A DNA stretch of 64,000 nt from Clarkia xantiana subsp. parviflora. Taxonomy: Eukaryota > Streptophyta > Magnoliopsida > Myrtales > Onagraceae. Below are positions 9,318-20,021 of this stretch, in pieces. The stretch is taken from assembly GCA_036873135.1 (NCBI GenBank), contig JAPTYO010000022.1, forward strand, positions 5,638,979-5,702,978, read 5' to 3'. The position numbers and the translations under genes are program-made. A model generated the notes under the pieces. It was given only the letters and a program-made list of their open reading frames with translations. It did not search any database and was not told the DNA's origin. Within the stretch, counting starts at the first letter, position 1. Each line of letters opens with the position of its first letter.

Positions 9318-10987
9318 TACCACCAGGCCAAGGTGAGCCGCTCCGATATGCCTTGGCTTTAACGTTTAAGGCCACGAACAACGAAGCGGAGTATGAGGCT
9401 GTTATCACGGGCCTGAAAATTGCCAAAGGTACGGGAGTTGTTCACTTGAAAGTAAAGTGTGACGCGGCCCTGATCGTAAACCAGGTTCAAGGGCGATACG
9501 AAGCGAAGAGCCCGATAATGAAGAAGTACCTGCGCGAGGTACAAGCCTTGAAGGAGAGCTTTAAAAGCTTCGACATCGAGGCGATCCCGAGGGAGGAAAA
9601 CGTGGAGGCAGACGCCTTAAGCAAATTTGCCCTGGGGGCACCCTTGGAGGAAAATCGGAAGGTGCATTTCTTGGAGAAGGTGATCTTATCGACCACCGAC
9701 CCGACGCAGGTGTGTGCCATTGAAGCAAGATCGGAGGAGGAGCCCACTTGGATGACCCCGATAGTCGCGTACCTGACTACGGGGGCAGTCCCCGATGATA
9801 AAGTAGTAGCCGACAGGATACGTCGGATCGCGGCTAATTACGTGATGCTGGACAATCAGCTATACAAGAAGGGCTGGTTCTCGACTCCGTACTTGAAATG
9901 TGTGGCTGAGCCCGACACAAGTCGAATCCTGAAAGAGGTGCATGAAGGGATCGCGGCTTGTCATGAAGGGGCCCGATCCATTATGAGGAAAGTGCTGAAC
10001 TGGGGCTATTATTGGCCTACGATGAGCAAGGAGGCGACGGCGTTGGTCCGATCCTGTGACGCGTGCGAGAGGTACGCACCGAGCATTGTGGCTCCGGCTG
10101 CTAACCTGGCATCCATCAAGAGCGCTTGGCCCTTCGCGTAGTGGGGCATCGACATGGTGGGACCTCTTCCACAAGCACAAGGTCAATGTAAGTATTTACT
10201 TGTAGCTATCGATTATTTTTCGAAATGGATAGAGGCAAAGGCATTGGCCAGAACGACGGGGAACCAGATCGTCAAGTTCCTCTAGATCCATATTGTGTCC
10301 AGATACGGGATTCCTAAGGTGGTGATCAGCGACAATGGTCCACCGTTTAACGGGTCTCAGGTGAAGGAGTATTTGGAAGAATTGAATATCGAGCATCAGA
10401 CAGCTTCTGTACGCCATGCTCAGACTAATGGCCAGGTGGAATCAGCCAACAAAATCGTGATGGATGGCCTGAAGAAAAGGGTCTATGCCTTGAAGGGAAA
10501 ATGGCTGAACGAGCTGGAAAACGTGCTTTGGGCCGTTAGAACGACGCCCAAACGAGCAACTGGGGAGACTCCGTTTGGCCTTGTTTATGGCACGGAGGCT
10601 GTTGCTCCCATGGAGGTGGCCGTAGCATCACATCAGATGAGATATTACGAGCCTCTGACGAACGATGAAATGAGACGTCTGGACTTGGACTTACTCGAAG
10701 AGAAGAGGCGGGAAGCCGACGAAGTCCATGCTCGAATGCGTTTAGCGACGGCCAGGTATTACAATCGGCGTGTTAAGTCCCGACAATTCTTCGTCGGGGA
10801 GCTGGTTTGGCGTCGCAACGAGTTTACCCTTTTGGATCGGATCGGCAAGATGTCACCAAAATGGGAAGGACCTTACAAGGTCGTGGGGATGCCAGCCCCG
10901 AATGCATACAAGTTGGAAGACCTCGATGGCAGAGTATTAAAGCATTCTTTTAGTGGCGAACACTTGAAGAAACACTATGCTCGATGA
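9263..10987 (+). pseudogene. pol: R2 pol: second (archaeal-type) RNase H and integrase
   Basis: Begins MYTDGSSSSDGSGAGFVL, the first catalytic segment of the extra RNase H typical of the Tat lineage; NNEAEYEAVITGL and ENVEADALSKFAL supply further acidic residues. Integrase: HHCC-like zinc part (HEGARSIMRKVL...SCDACERYA), catalytic D in MVGPLPQ..VAIDYFSKW, D in ISDNGPPF, E in HAQTNGQVESANK, then WKVR-type C-terminal part (SPKWEGPYKVVGM). Two in-frame TAG codons, 10139-10141 and 10283-10285, interrupt the integrase. The frame ends at 10985-10987. Without suppression of these stops no full integrase can form. Confidence 0.9.
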
Positions 10988-11640
10988 AAAGTCGCCTTAA
11001 GTGGTGCCCGATGAAAAGTCGCCTTAAGTGGTGCCCGATGTAAAATCGCCTTAAGTGGTGTATGTTATTTATCGTTTGATTCGATGTAAATGAGTTTTGT
11101 GCCATCAATAAATAAAGAGGTTGCTTCCAAACAGAGCTATTCTTAGATTTATTCTAAGCGTTATAAAGTCGCCTTAAGTGGTGCACGAAAAAAGTCGCCT
11201 TGAGTGGTGCACGAAAAAATTCGCCTTGAGTGGTGCACGAAAAAAAAATAGTCGCCTTGAGTGGTGCACGAAAAAAGTCGTCTTGAGTGGTGCACGAGAA
11301 AAGTCGCCTTGAGTGGTGCACGAGATCAAGTCGTCTTAAGTGATGCATGATTGTTAGATTTACTCTAAGTGTTGTTAAAAGTCGTCTTATGTGATGCATG
11401 ATTCTTAGATTTACTCTAAGTGTTGTTAAAAGTCATCTTAAGTGATGCACGAGATTAAGTCGTCTTAAGTGATGCACGAGATCAAGTCGTCTTAAGTGAT
11501 GCACGAAATTAAGTCGTCTTAAGTGATGCACGAGATCAAGTCGCCTTAGGTGGTGCACGATGGTAAGTCACCTTAAGTGGTGCAAGTTGGTAAATCGTCT
11601 TAAGTGATGTGCGAGAATATCTTAAGTGTCGAGGTTTCGA
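10983..11640 (+). repeat. Tandem array behind R2 pol
   Basis: Units built on AAGTCGCCTTAAGTGGTGCA plus a short A-rich or GAT-containing spacer, period about 27-40 bp, starting in the pol stop codon. Three units lie at 10983-11060, then an AT-rich gap, then roughly 15 or more at 11160-11640. Minus-strand open frames here are translations of the repeat. Such arrays between pol and the 3' LTR are common in Tat elements. Confidence 0.85.
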
Positions 11641-11774
11641 CTTAAGTAAGTATAGTAAAGTCACTTTGAGAAAGTGCAATGAAAAATCGAAACTAAGAAA
11701 GTCTGATATTAATGGGGCTCGAAGGCCCGACGATTACAAAACGAGGAAAATACAAGGACTCTAGAGATAAGCAG

Positions 11775-12215
11775 TTAGGCTTGGTCCTTATCGGCGGCAT
11801 CTACGGGAGCTGGGTCCACGAGGTCAGTGGCAGAAAGCCCCACAGGGTCAGCCGCTGGAGGGTTGACTATCGGGGTCATGGGATCGAGGAGTTTTCGATG
11901 AAGAAGTAGCTCCTCTTCACTCTGAACTTGTGGTATGCATTTCCTGCCTTGAGCATCGGCTTCTCCGATGGAGATGATGCATCCCTCCCGGAGAGCTGCA
12001 TCATAAGCAGTGCTGAAAGTTTCGTTCAGAGCATAGTCGAAGTTGAAGGGCTTCCTTCCCTCGGAACCAGATTCACTGTCTGAAATAAGCCATGGAAAGG
12101 GACATTAGGTTTCTCCGGGAAATTACAAACAAACTAAGCAGAGATGAAGGCGAACAATAGAGAAGAAACCCTTACCTGACATAATAATTGGAGGCTGGGA
12201 GAATGAACTTGACAT
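11775..12215 (-). CDS. R2 antisense gene, shortened two-exon form
   Basis: Exon 2 (12079 down to 11775) is open for about 100 codons and ends in TAA. It starts DSESGSEGRKPFNFDYALNE and contains AALREGCI, matching R1 exon 2 (FEFAVNE...AALREGCI). It then lacks the whole domain core seen in R1 and ends in an acidic, proline-containing tail. Exon 1 ends ATGTCAG at 12176; an in-frame ATG 11 codons upstream (12213-12215) is also possible. Splicing removes 12080-12175 and gives Met-Ser-Asp as in R1. Function unknown; the small product would be an N-terminal fragment with a new end. The coding frame is undamaged, unlike gag-pol. Confidence 0.55.
12080..12175 (-). other. Predicted intron of R2 antisense gene
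   Basis: On the minus strand it begins GTAAGGGTTTC and ends GGCTTATTTCAG, 96 bp. The position, phase and donor equal those of intron 1 in R1 (2232-2315), while the intron bodies have diverged. Confidence 0.7.
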
Positions 12216-12314
12216 TGCCGGAAAGATGACCGGAGGAACACTAAGGTCTCAGGAGTTGCAGAGAGCTTTTGAAAATTCGTAGATGGTAAAAGGAAACTGT
12301 ACCCTGGGTGAGGG

Positions 12315-12321
12315 TTTTATA
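12315..12321 (-). promoter_or_regulatory. Minus-strand TATA box of R2 antisense gene
   Basis: The minus strand reads TTCGCCTATAAAACCC, about 135 bp upstream of ATG 12182. It matches the arrangement in R1 (2475-2483). Between box and ATG both elements have a CT-rich leader. Confidence 0.55.
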
Positions 12322-12693
12322 GGCGAAGAGGACAGTCAAAGGGGCGCTTTAATCTGAACCGTCGAAGTTGAAGCGTTCTGATCTGGACCGTTGAGATGAA
12401 ACGTGCGGAATGGCAGTAGGTGCAATGATGAAATAGCCTGAAAAGCACTTTTCAGAAAAAGCAGACACAGAGAATCAGGCACGGTTACTGAGGACGTCAC
12501 TTCGTTATCCACTGCATTGGATGGCTGGGGAACCGAGGAGTCCTCTTGGATTTGGCAGTTATCCACAAGGTATTGAGGAAACGTGAACGAGAAGACTCAC
12601 ACTAAGTGACCATGCCAAGGGAAAGATCCCCGAATTCGACGTCGGGAGGTCGGGAGTTGAGAAGACACGACGAACTGTAAGTCCCTCATGTCT
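12322..12693. other. R2 non-coding DNA upstream of the PPT
   Basis: No gene, repeat array or RNA could be supported. By position it would be the upstream promoter region of the antisense gene and the 3' untranslated part of the genomic RNA. Confidence 0.5.
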
Positions 12694-12703
12694 TGGGGGC
12701 AAA
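12694..12703 (+). other. R2 polypurine tract
   Basis: TGGGGGCAAA directly before the 3' LTR start TGATGGG. Confidence 0.85.
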
Positions 12704-13416
12704 TGATGGGTCCTGCTATGCCCGTTAGGCCCCTTAACGGCGAGGAAACGGCGAACGGGCCCACTGGGCCCCAATGAAGGTCAAGATGACCCAGGTGAAG
12801 GGTCCCGACGTAAGGAGTCCCGATGATGAAAGGTCCCGACAGAGTCGGTCCCGATAGGTGAGCTGGAAGCTCCCGATGAGAAGCCTTTAAGTAGGCCCCG
12901 ATGACGAATCCCTGAGAACGATTGGCCCTGTCACGATGACGAGGGGCCCCGAGCGGTGACATAACGAGATAACTCTGGAGTCCCCGATGTTAGTCGGGAC
13001 TTGCCCTCAGAGGTTAAAGCCGAGATACGCGGGGCGTGGCCGAGATACGCGAAGCGTAGTTGAGATACGCGGAGCGTGGCCGAGATACACGGGGCGTGGC
13101 CGAGATAAGCGAGATCTGGCCTAGATAGGCGTGATCGTGCACGAGATACACGGGATACGGGCTAACCACCCCAACGGTTCACCAGGTAACTGAGGTACCT
13201 CTCCGCCTATAAAAGGGCAGAGGTCACCTCAGGTCATTTACGTTGTGATATACACTTTGAGATTACTGCTTGCCAGTCCATACGAGATACTCATTTAAGC
13301 ATCGGAGAGGGATTCTGGGTCATCGCCCGGTCTATCCCCTCTTTGCAGGACCACGTGGAGCGAAGGAGCTATGATCGCCGTCAAAGACCGTACCGGAGTT
13401 CCACCGTGATCCAACA
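12704..13416 (+). repeat. R2 3' LTR
   Basis: 713 bp, same ends as the 5' LTR, followed by the target duplicate GCGCC. TATA box at 13208-13214. Confidence 0.93.
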
Positions 13417-14403
13417 GCGCCCACGAGTGTGAAGTCTCGGAAGGTGATGTAGTCGGTTCTCATGAAGAACAATGAGATGCGCATGCCAGATTTAATAGTA
13501 AATCTATTACATGTCACAACATGCACAAAACTCCCGACTTAGCTCATTTTAATTAAGAAACTTAGCGCATCAAGTCATGAATCTTACACAATCACATCGT
13601 ATAAGTATACTTCATAAACATTAATATCCAAAACCGTTTTTAAGAAATCAGAAATAATGGAGCTCATGGTTAAGTTATATCCTTTCCATATTTTCTAATA
13701 TATTTATATGTATCACATAATAAATTAATTATACAATATTTTTTTATATATTTTTCAAAATTTTACCTTGTCAAGCTTCTCTAAGGTGCACCACCCAATA
13801 ACTACGGACCCGTTCCAGATGTAGAGTAAGAATTGGTTGTCCATAAGTCCATTAGGAGTGTGGTCTACCGAGAGAACGAGCCGAAGTATTGAGAAAACTC
13901 CAGCCTCAAAGAGGATGGATGCCGCGCGGACCAATTCCGATGGACACTTCCAAATTCCAAGCACTTGACAAGTGGTATAATAGCAGGTCTTCTCGACCCA
14001 AGAGGGGACCAAGATATATACTGCTGCGAAATATGAAAATTGTGGTTATAGCTTTATCACAAAAGTCATCATGTGGTGCTTCTAGGCCGTAAAGAACATG
14101 TGGAGTCTTCAGTCGGATAGTTCAAGTATGTACGATGACGTTGCCACAAGAGATAGTGGATCCATCAGAGAAGTGTGGGGTCAGGTGCATACATTAGCAG
14201 CTGCTATATATGAAGGAAAAGTGTTCTATCAGGATGATTGAGTTGCACTACTTTGTAGAACGTTCCTAGAATAGTAAAGAATGATTCCCATAGCCCATTA
14301 GTGGGAAGTCTCAAAAGGCGATGTAGACGGTTCTCATGCAGGAGAACGAGGTGCACAAAAAGCAACTCAAACGAACTCAGAAGCAGATGGTATCAACTCA
14401 CCA
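13417..14403. other. Old tandemly duplicated non-coding DNA (right part)
   Basis: This continues the sequence split by R2. GTTCTCATG preceded by a GTAGNCGG stretch occurs near 13455 and again near 14325, and 13505-13755 repeats about 4030-4330. A 67-codon open frame at 13889-14092 matches nothing I recognise. No RNA gene or motif was found. Confidence 0.6.
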
Positions 14404-14579
14404 AATTCCAGCAGCTCCCACTTGCCGGAATGGGAGGGTGCCTTTTAATATTTGTCGACCAACACATCAACATTTATTCTTCGATCCATGCCCTGCTTCG
14501 GAATAGTTCATACGAGGTTTGTCGTGCGACTGGCAGACATAACGGACATTGTGCTAGTCATCGGTTAAGAGTGTTGTAG

Positions 14580-15523
14580 CGTCCGCGGAATGATTCCCAA
14601 CCTCTGATCAACCTATAAACATATCTGTGCCACACTGTATCCCTGGTCAACTATCATTCTCCAATTGCATTGTTTCCACATAGGAACACTTCTCCAAAGT
14701 AATCGCACAAGTATTCACAACCTTCAACTAATATCCGGTTGGTAGCCACCTAGTGAATATAGGAGTCGGAGAATTGTAGGTGAATTTGACCATCTCCATC
14801 GCTCATACCCTCAGTCAAACTCAACCGGTTTCCAAAATGTGGTCACTAGGCCTTTTTGTTTAGCACTGCGTTCGTACGCCTGGAAGCGACCATTGAGTTT
14901 GACCTTAGATAGGAGTTCTGAGCCGGTAAGGATACTTCGGGTGCTCCTTCATAATGAACCCGGGATTAGTCACACACTCAAGGTGAAGAAGTTTTCGCCC
15001 ATTCGGATCTCGAGGATTCTACCTAGCACGACCGAGTCTGACCCCGTGGTCGAATGTGGCATGTTTAATATGAAGTGGACGTCAATAGCATAACCTGAAC
15101 TTACACATTGTCAGGAGTGGGAAATGTCATATGCCATCGCAGATTTTCATCTTGCCCAGAATATGGTTTCCGATGAACTGAGTTCATCACGGCGATACCC
15201 AAAACAAGATCTTGTCGTGTTACCCCGAAACCAAATGATCGTTTTGCTTAACCAAGTTTTTCGAAAGCACCTTGGTTCTTAGCCGGTCTTGACATGGTGA
15301 AGGTTCTTCCTCTGTCTAGACGACTGAGCATGTATGACGAGGCTGGCCCACATTCGACATGTTTTATGGGAGGTTTTACTCTCCAACGACTAGTTTATTG
15401 ACCGTAAAATCCGATGTAATCAAGCCATTATGACGTCGTAAGATCATAAACTCAAAATTGCAATTCCGTATATCCAAATATTACTTCGAAGCTCAAAATG
15501 TTATTTGACACAATACAATCCTC
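14580..15523 (-). other. Copia copy 1 3' untranslated part
   Basis: It matches the plus-strand copia copy at about 31375-32345 in reverse orientation, for example around CGCGGAACG...TCCC and ACCGGTTTCCAAA. The equivalent part of copy 2 is shorter (19402-20021). Non-coding; plus-strand frames here are not supported. Confidence 0.7.
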
Positions 15524-17945
15524 CTAAACCCTACGCAGTCTAAGCATTCTGACATGCTTTTCGAAAACATCTATGCTATGAGTCTGCCACCATGTTCTTA
15601 GAGGATAGTATTCACATGTGATCAATTTGTCTTCTACCACAATTTTCGCATAATTTTATTTAATATAAATGTGTTTCGTCCTATTATGGTACTTTGGATT
15701 TTTGACAGCTGCAATCGCTGCTTGACTATTAGAGTAAATCCTCACAGGTTTACCCCAAGAGTATCTTCAGCCAGACATCCTCCTGTGCATTCTTAGAGAG
15801 TGCCACAAATTCGGATTCCATCGTAGACAGCGCGACACAAGATTGCTTCTTGCTCATCCATGAAATGGCGGCATTAGCAAGGAGAAATACTCCTCCTGAG
15901 GTGGACTTATGATCATCTGGATTTCCACCATGGTCGGCGTCACTGAACCCAGACAATTCTAGCTTCCTACCCTCATAGCACAGTCCATAGTCGGGAGTAC
16001 CTTTTAGGTATCAAATAATTCATTTAACAGATCGTAAATGTTAATATCCAAGGTCTGATTGGAAACGTGCTACTAGGCCCACAGCGTAACAGATATCCGG
16101 ATGAGTGCATTGCATGGTGTACATAAGACTACCAACCATACTGAGGTACTCTACACTCTTTATCTGTTCACGCTCCGCCTGGTCTTTCGGGCCATCATGC
16201 TTCGACAGCGCACACCCATACACTACCGCGTATCCACTGCTTTGGCATCTTGGAGACTGAACCTTCTCAACAATTTGTTGATATAGGCTTCCTGGAAAAG
16301 ACACAATTTCCGAGCAGCCCGATCCCTAGCAATCTTAATGCCTAGGATGTACGTGGCTTGTCCCATGTCCATCTAAAAAACAATGCCAGCCGGGACTTTG
16401 ATTCATTTAAACAACTCACGTCGTTCGCGGCAATAAGCATGTCATCGAGTTATAACATCAAGATAACGTACTTAGACCCATAGGTCTTCGTGTACACAAA
16501 GGGATCCACGTGAAGATTCACGAATCCGTTGCCAACGATTTCACTGTGGAAACTGCGGTACCATTGCCGAGACGATTTTTTAAGACCATATATTGACCTT
16601 TGGAGTTTACAAACTTTACGTTGTTTCCAAGGGTAACGAAACCCACCGTTTGATCCATATAGATATCTTCCTCCAGGTTTCCGTGGAGGAATGCTGTCTT
16701 AATATCCATTTGGTGCAGCTCCAAATCGAGGCTCGCAACCAGAGCCAAAATAGACCGGACCGTGGTGTAACGCACAGTCGATGAGTATGTCTCATCAAAG
16801 TCCACTCCGTGGAGTTGGGTATATCCTTTCGCGACCAGTCGAACTTTGTATCGTTCAATGTTTCCATCAGCAGTGAGTTTCATTTTCAGAACCCACTTAG
16901 CTCCCATTGCTCTAGCAGCCAACTTAACTAACGACCACACAAACTTAGCTTTCATAGAGGCGATCTATTCCTCAATTGCTTTCCTCCATTCCTTCACTTA
17001 AGGTCCATCCAACGTTTGTTTAACCGTAACCGGTTCATCCACCAAAGTCAGAGTGAACAATTCACCCTTCTCGATGGGATACTTCTTAGGAGAAGTTCGG
17101 GTGCCTTTGACTTCGTCTAGGATCAATATTCCCATATTGAATTTGAACTATACTCTCTCTGGGAACAATGCTCCCACTCGGAACAGCTCTCCCACTGGGA
17201 ACAAGGGCGGTGCTTGAACCTTCACCAAAAAAATTTCTTGGACGACCTCTTGGTCTCGGGATTCCACCTCCGAGATTAATTCTAGGGTTACTAGGACCCG
17301 GAACCAAGACAGTTGTCTCATTCCCACTGTTTCCAACAGGTTCTACTTGATACGCACCTGCGGTAATAGTGACCCGCGTGGTTGGATTGACTCCTCCCAC
17401 TGGATTTATTATGAAAATGTCCTCATTCTTATTTACCATGTCGTTCACTGGTGTTGCCGCTTCAAATATTCACTCGAAGTAAGTGGGACCTGAACATCAT
17501 CATTCTGTTCTAGTTCAATTAAGACTTCATTCGTTTTGATGTTACCAAGCGTTTGAAATTCGTCCTCAAGGAACGTAATGTCTCATGTTCGACCACGTCA
17601 CCATCCTATTGAGTCGTCACATACACGTATCCCATAGAGTTCACGGAGCATTTTATAAAGATACTTTCAGTCCTCTAGGTTTCAACTTTCCAAATTGGTT
17701 GTCGGTCAGATTCGTGTATGCTGTACAACCCAAGGTCGCAGCTTGGTAAGAGCCATCTTATTACCAGTCCACAGCTCATATGGTATCGTGTCTACCGACT
17801 CTATACGAACTATGCTCACCACATGATTTGCAATCAACTTCACATCATCCTAGAAGGAGATCAGAAGTTGAGCTTGCGACATCATGATACTGACCATGTC
17901 CTGAATAATGTGTGATTATGATGCTCCCCCAATCTGATTCGCTAA
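15524..17945 (-). pseudogene. pol: Copia copy 1 pol remnant: integrase end, RT, RNase H
   Basis: Stops and frameshifts throughout. Recognisable on the minus strand: GRPRNFFGEGSSTALVPSG-type linker (about 17180-17270), RT with LVKLAARAMGAKWVLKMKLT and MDIKTAFLHGNLEEDIYM (about 16670-16730), a degraded YLDDM site near 16440, and RNase H with FSDADHGGNPDDHKSTSGGV (about 15890-15955) and VALSTMESEFVALSKNAQE. The natural end LRLRRV-stop is at 15524-15526. Part 17470-17945 matches the integrase end of copy 2 (21870-22585). Not functional. Confidence 0.85.
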
Positions 17946-18856
17946 AGGTGTACTTCATATTGTCGTTTAACAGACAATCAATTTCATTTGATACTCATGA
18001 TTTGAGGTTTCGTCCGCCTCAAATCGTGCAATAGGTTCTCACCCTATGCTCGTTTACAATTCACGATGAGAAGTTGTATGAGTATTAGACCTGTAATGGG
18101 TATTTGTGCAATGAAAAATTCATTTCTAGCATTAAATCAAACACATTATATTAAATTTGTACTTTGAAACGATATGTGTCCTATATATCAAAGGAGGTGC
18201 GCGCCACACGCGCGTCACCTGTTGTTACCCGTGGTGAGATCGTTTCGTTTCCAATATTTAATTTAATCGGTTTCTCTCATGTTCATTATTACGATTTATT
18301 AATTTTAATCTCAATGGAGTCATAACAAATAAGGAAGGTTTAGAATTTATTCTAAGCACGCGATCTATGGAGCATTAATGAATTGAAATGTGTGTGTGTT
18401 TTATTTCAGCTTGTCGACCTGGCCGAAAAGGAATTTTGGTACTTATTATTATTTATTGGATATTAAACGAACCCGTCGAACGGATCGATATATATATGTA
18501 TTGATAAGTGAATTGTGTTATGAATTGAATTAACTTCAATAACAATCACTTTATTCAATAATCCAACAAATATTTACTACCAAAATTATCAGAACAACAA
18601 AAGTTAAGATGACATAACAAGGATCTCATAAAGAATTAACAAAGAGAAATCGTTTATCTAGAATCTTCAAGCCATGTAGAACACCACACCTGAAAATAAT
18701 TCACAAGTGAATCAGATCAGACGATTTATGTTGTATAAAACGTTTTACAACTTTATATACATGGCAAACGAGGCGTACCTGTGACGCGCTTTCATCAACG
18801 GTGTCTTGTGTTGGATTACGGGGCTAAATACTACGGAAAATTAAATACGGTACATG

Positions 18857-19401
18857 CTAGTAATCAAGATTACGCAGCGGAAGATGTGCACATACCTTAA
18901 TCGCTTTCTGTAGTCCCAAGTTCTTGTTGATGGAGTTCTCGATCCACCGGACAGCACCCGTAGAGGTTCTTGTTAAGGAAGCTCTACACGGTATAGTCTC
19001 CACAACAAAGCCTCTGATCGATTCTTGGCAGGGACAGATCTTCGGAGTGTTTGCTGCAAATTGGCACACCCTTGGTGTTCTATGTGGTTCGACCAAACTA
19101 GGAGAGTTTAGGGAAGAGGGTTTTCTCTTAAATTACCACAAAGGAGGAATTAGGATTCAGCTTAATAAAACCTTAACACTATCTATTTATAGGAGGAGCA
19201 AAGTGGACAAAAGTACAATTTGTCCTACCTATAATATTCGGCCGGCCTAGTGTATAGAGAGGCCCAATTTTGGGCCTCTCATGTCAATTGGGATTTAGGT
19301 CTAGCCCTATTTCCCTAATGTGACATTTACCCAATTGTCTCAGGTAACATTTACATATTAACGGGCTTCCATTTACGGCGCCCTATCACCATATGCTAAC
19401 A
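18857..19401 (-). repeat. Copia LTR between copies 1 and 2
   Basis: On the minus strand it starts TGTTAGCATATGG right after the PPT of copy 2, and holds a TATA box TATAAATA (19184-19191). It continues into a leader-like region shared with the plus-strand copy. It would be the 3' LTR of copy 2 and the 5' LTR of copy 1. The inner end is uncertain; no tRNA-Met primer site was found where expected, so the lower boundary is approximate. Confidence 0.6.
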
Positions 19402-20021
19402 GCTCCCACTCGCCGGATTGGGAGGGTGCCTGTTAATGTATTTTTGTCCAAATCACATCAACATTTCATTATTCCGATCTTGTCCCTACTTCCGAATAGT
19501 TCATACGAGGTTTGCCGTGCGACCGACGGATACGACGGGCATCGTGCTACGCATCTGTTAGGAGTGTTGTAGCGCCCACGGAACGTTGCGTCGATAACAT
19601 ACCCGAACATTGTCAGGTGTGGGATATGTCAACAATACTATCGTAGAATTTTGATCTGGCCCAGAATGTGGTTAATGACGAACAGAGTTCATCATGACGA
19701 TGTGCAAAATGAAGATCATGTCGTGTTACTCCGAAACCAAATGATCGTTTTGCGTAACCAAGTTTGTCCCCCTGGTTCTTAGCCAGTCTTGTTACAGTAG
19801 AGGTCCCCCTCTCCTACAAAACGACCGTGCCTGTTTTACAAGGAAAAACCCACATTCGACATAATTTAGGAAGAGGATTGCGTCCTCCTACGACTCAGTG
19901 TATAGACCGTAGTAATCAAACATTATGACGTTGATGATCATAAACTCAATTTGCAATTCTCTCATTTATTAAAAATGTAACTTTCAATTATCAAAATGTT
20001 ATCACAGATACATGCCCACTT

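Larger units (their letters stand above)
4669..13416 (+). mobile_element. R2: complete Tat/Retand-like Ty3/gypsy LTR retrotransposon
   Basis: 8748 bp, flanked by the direct duplicate GCGCC (4664-4668 and 13417-13421). Order: 5' LTR, PBS, gag, protease, reverse transcriptase, RNase H, second (archaeal-type) RNase H, integrase, tandem array, antisense gene, PPT, 3' LTR. The second RNase H marks the Tat lineage. The two LTRs differ by about 18 substitutions and one 1-bp gap by eye, roughly 2.5 percent, so the insertion is fairly young. Gag-pol carries several frameshifts and stops, so the copy is not autonomous. Confidence 0.93.
14404..18856 (-). mobile_element. Ty1/copia copy 1 (minus strand, decayed, lacking gag to integrase core)
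   Basis: Read on the minus strand: long leader (18856 to about 17950), end of integrase, RT, RNase H, a 3' untranslated part, then a PPT-like GGCAAGTGGGAGC at 14404-14416. No LTR follows the PPT; old duplicated DNA begins there, so the 3' LTR is lost or truncated. Gag, protease and the integrase core are missing between about 17945 and 18000. The plus-strand copy at 27961-32466 lacks the same parts. Confidence 0.8.

Noticed and set aside
11154..11399. 81-codon minus-strand frame
   Set aside because: It consists only of the tandem array behind R2 pol.
13889..14092. 67-codon plus-strand frame as a host gene fragment
   Set aside because: No recognised motif; it lies in old duplicated DNA and its counterpart is missing in the left copy.
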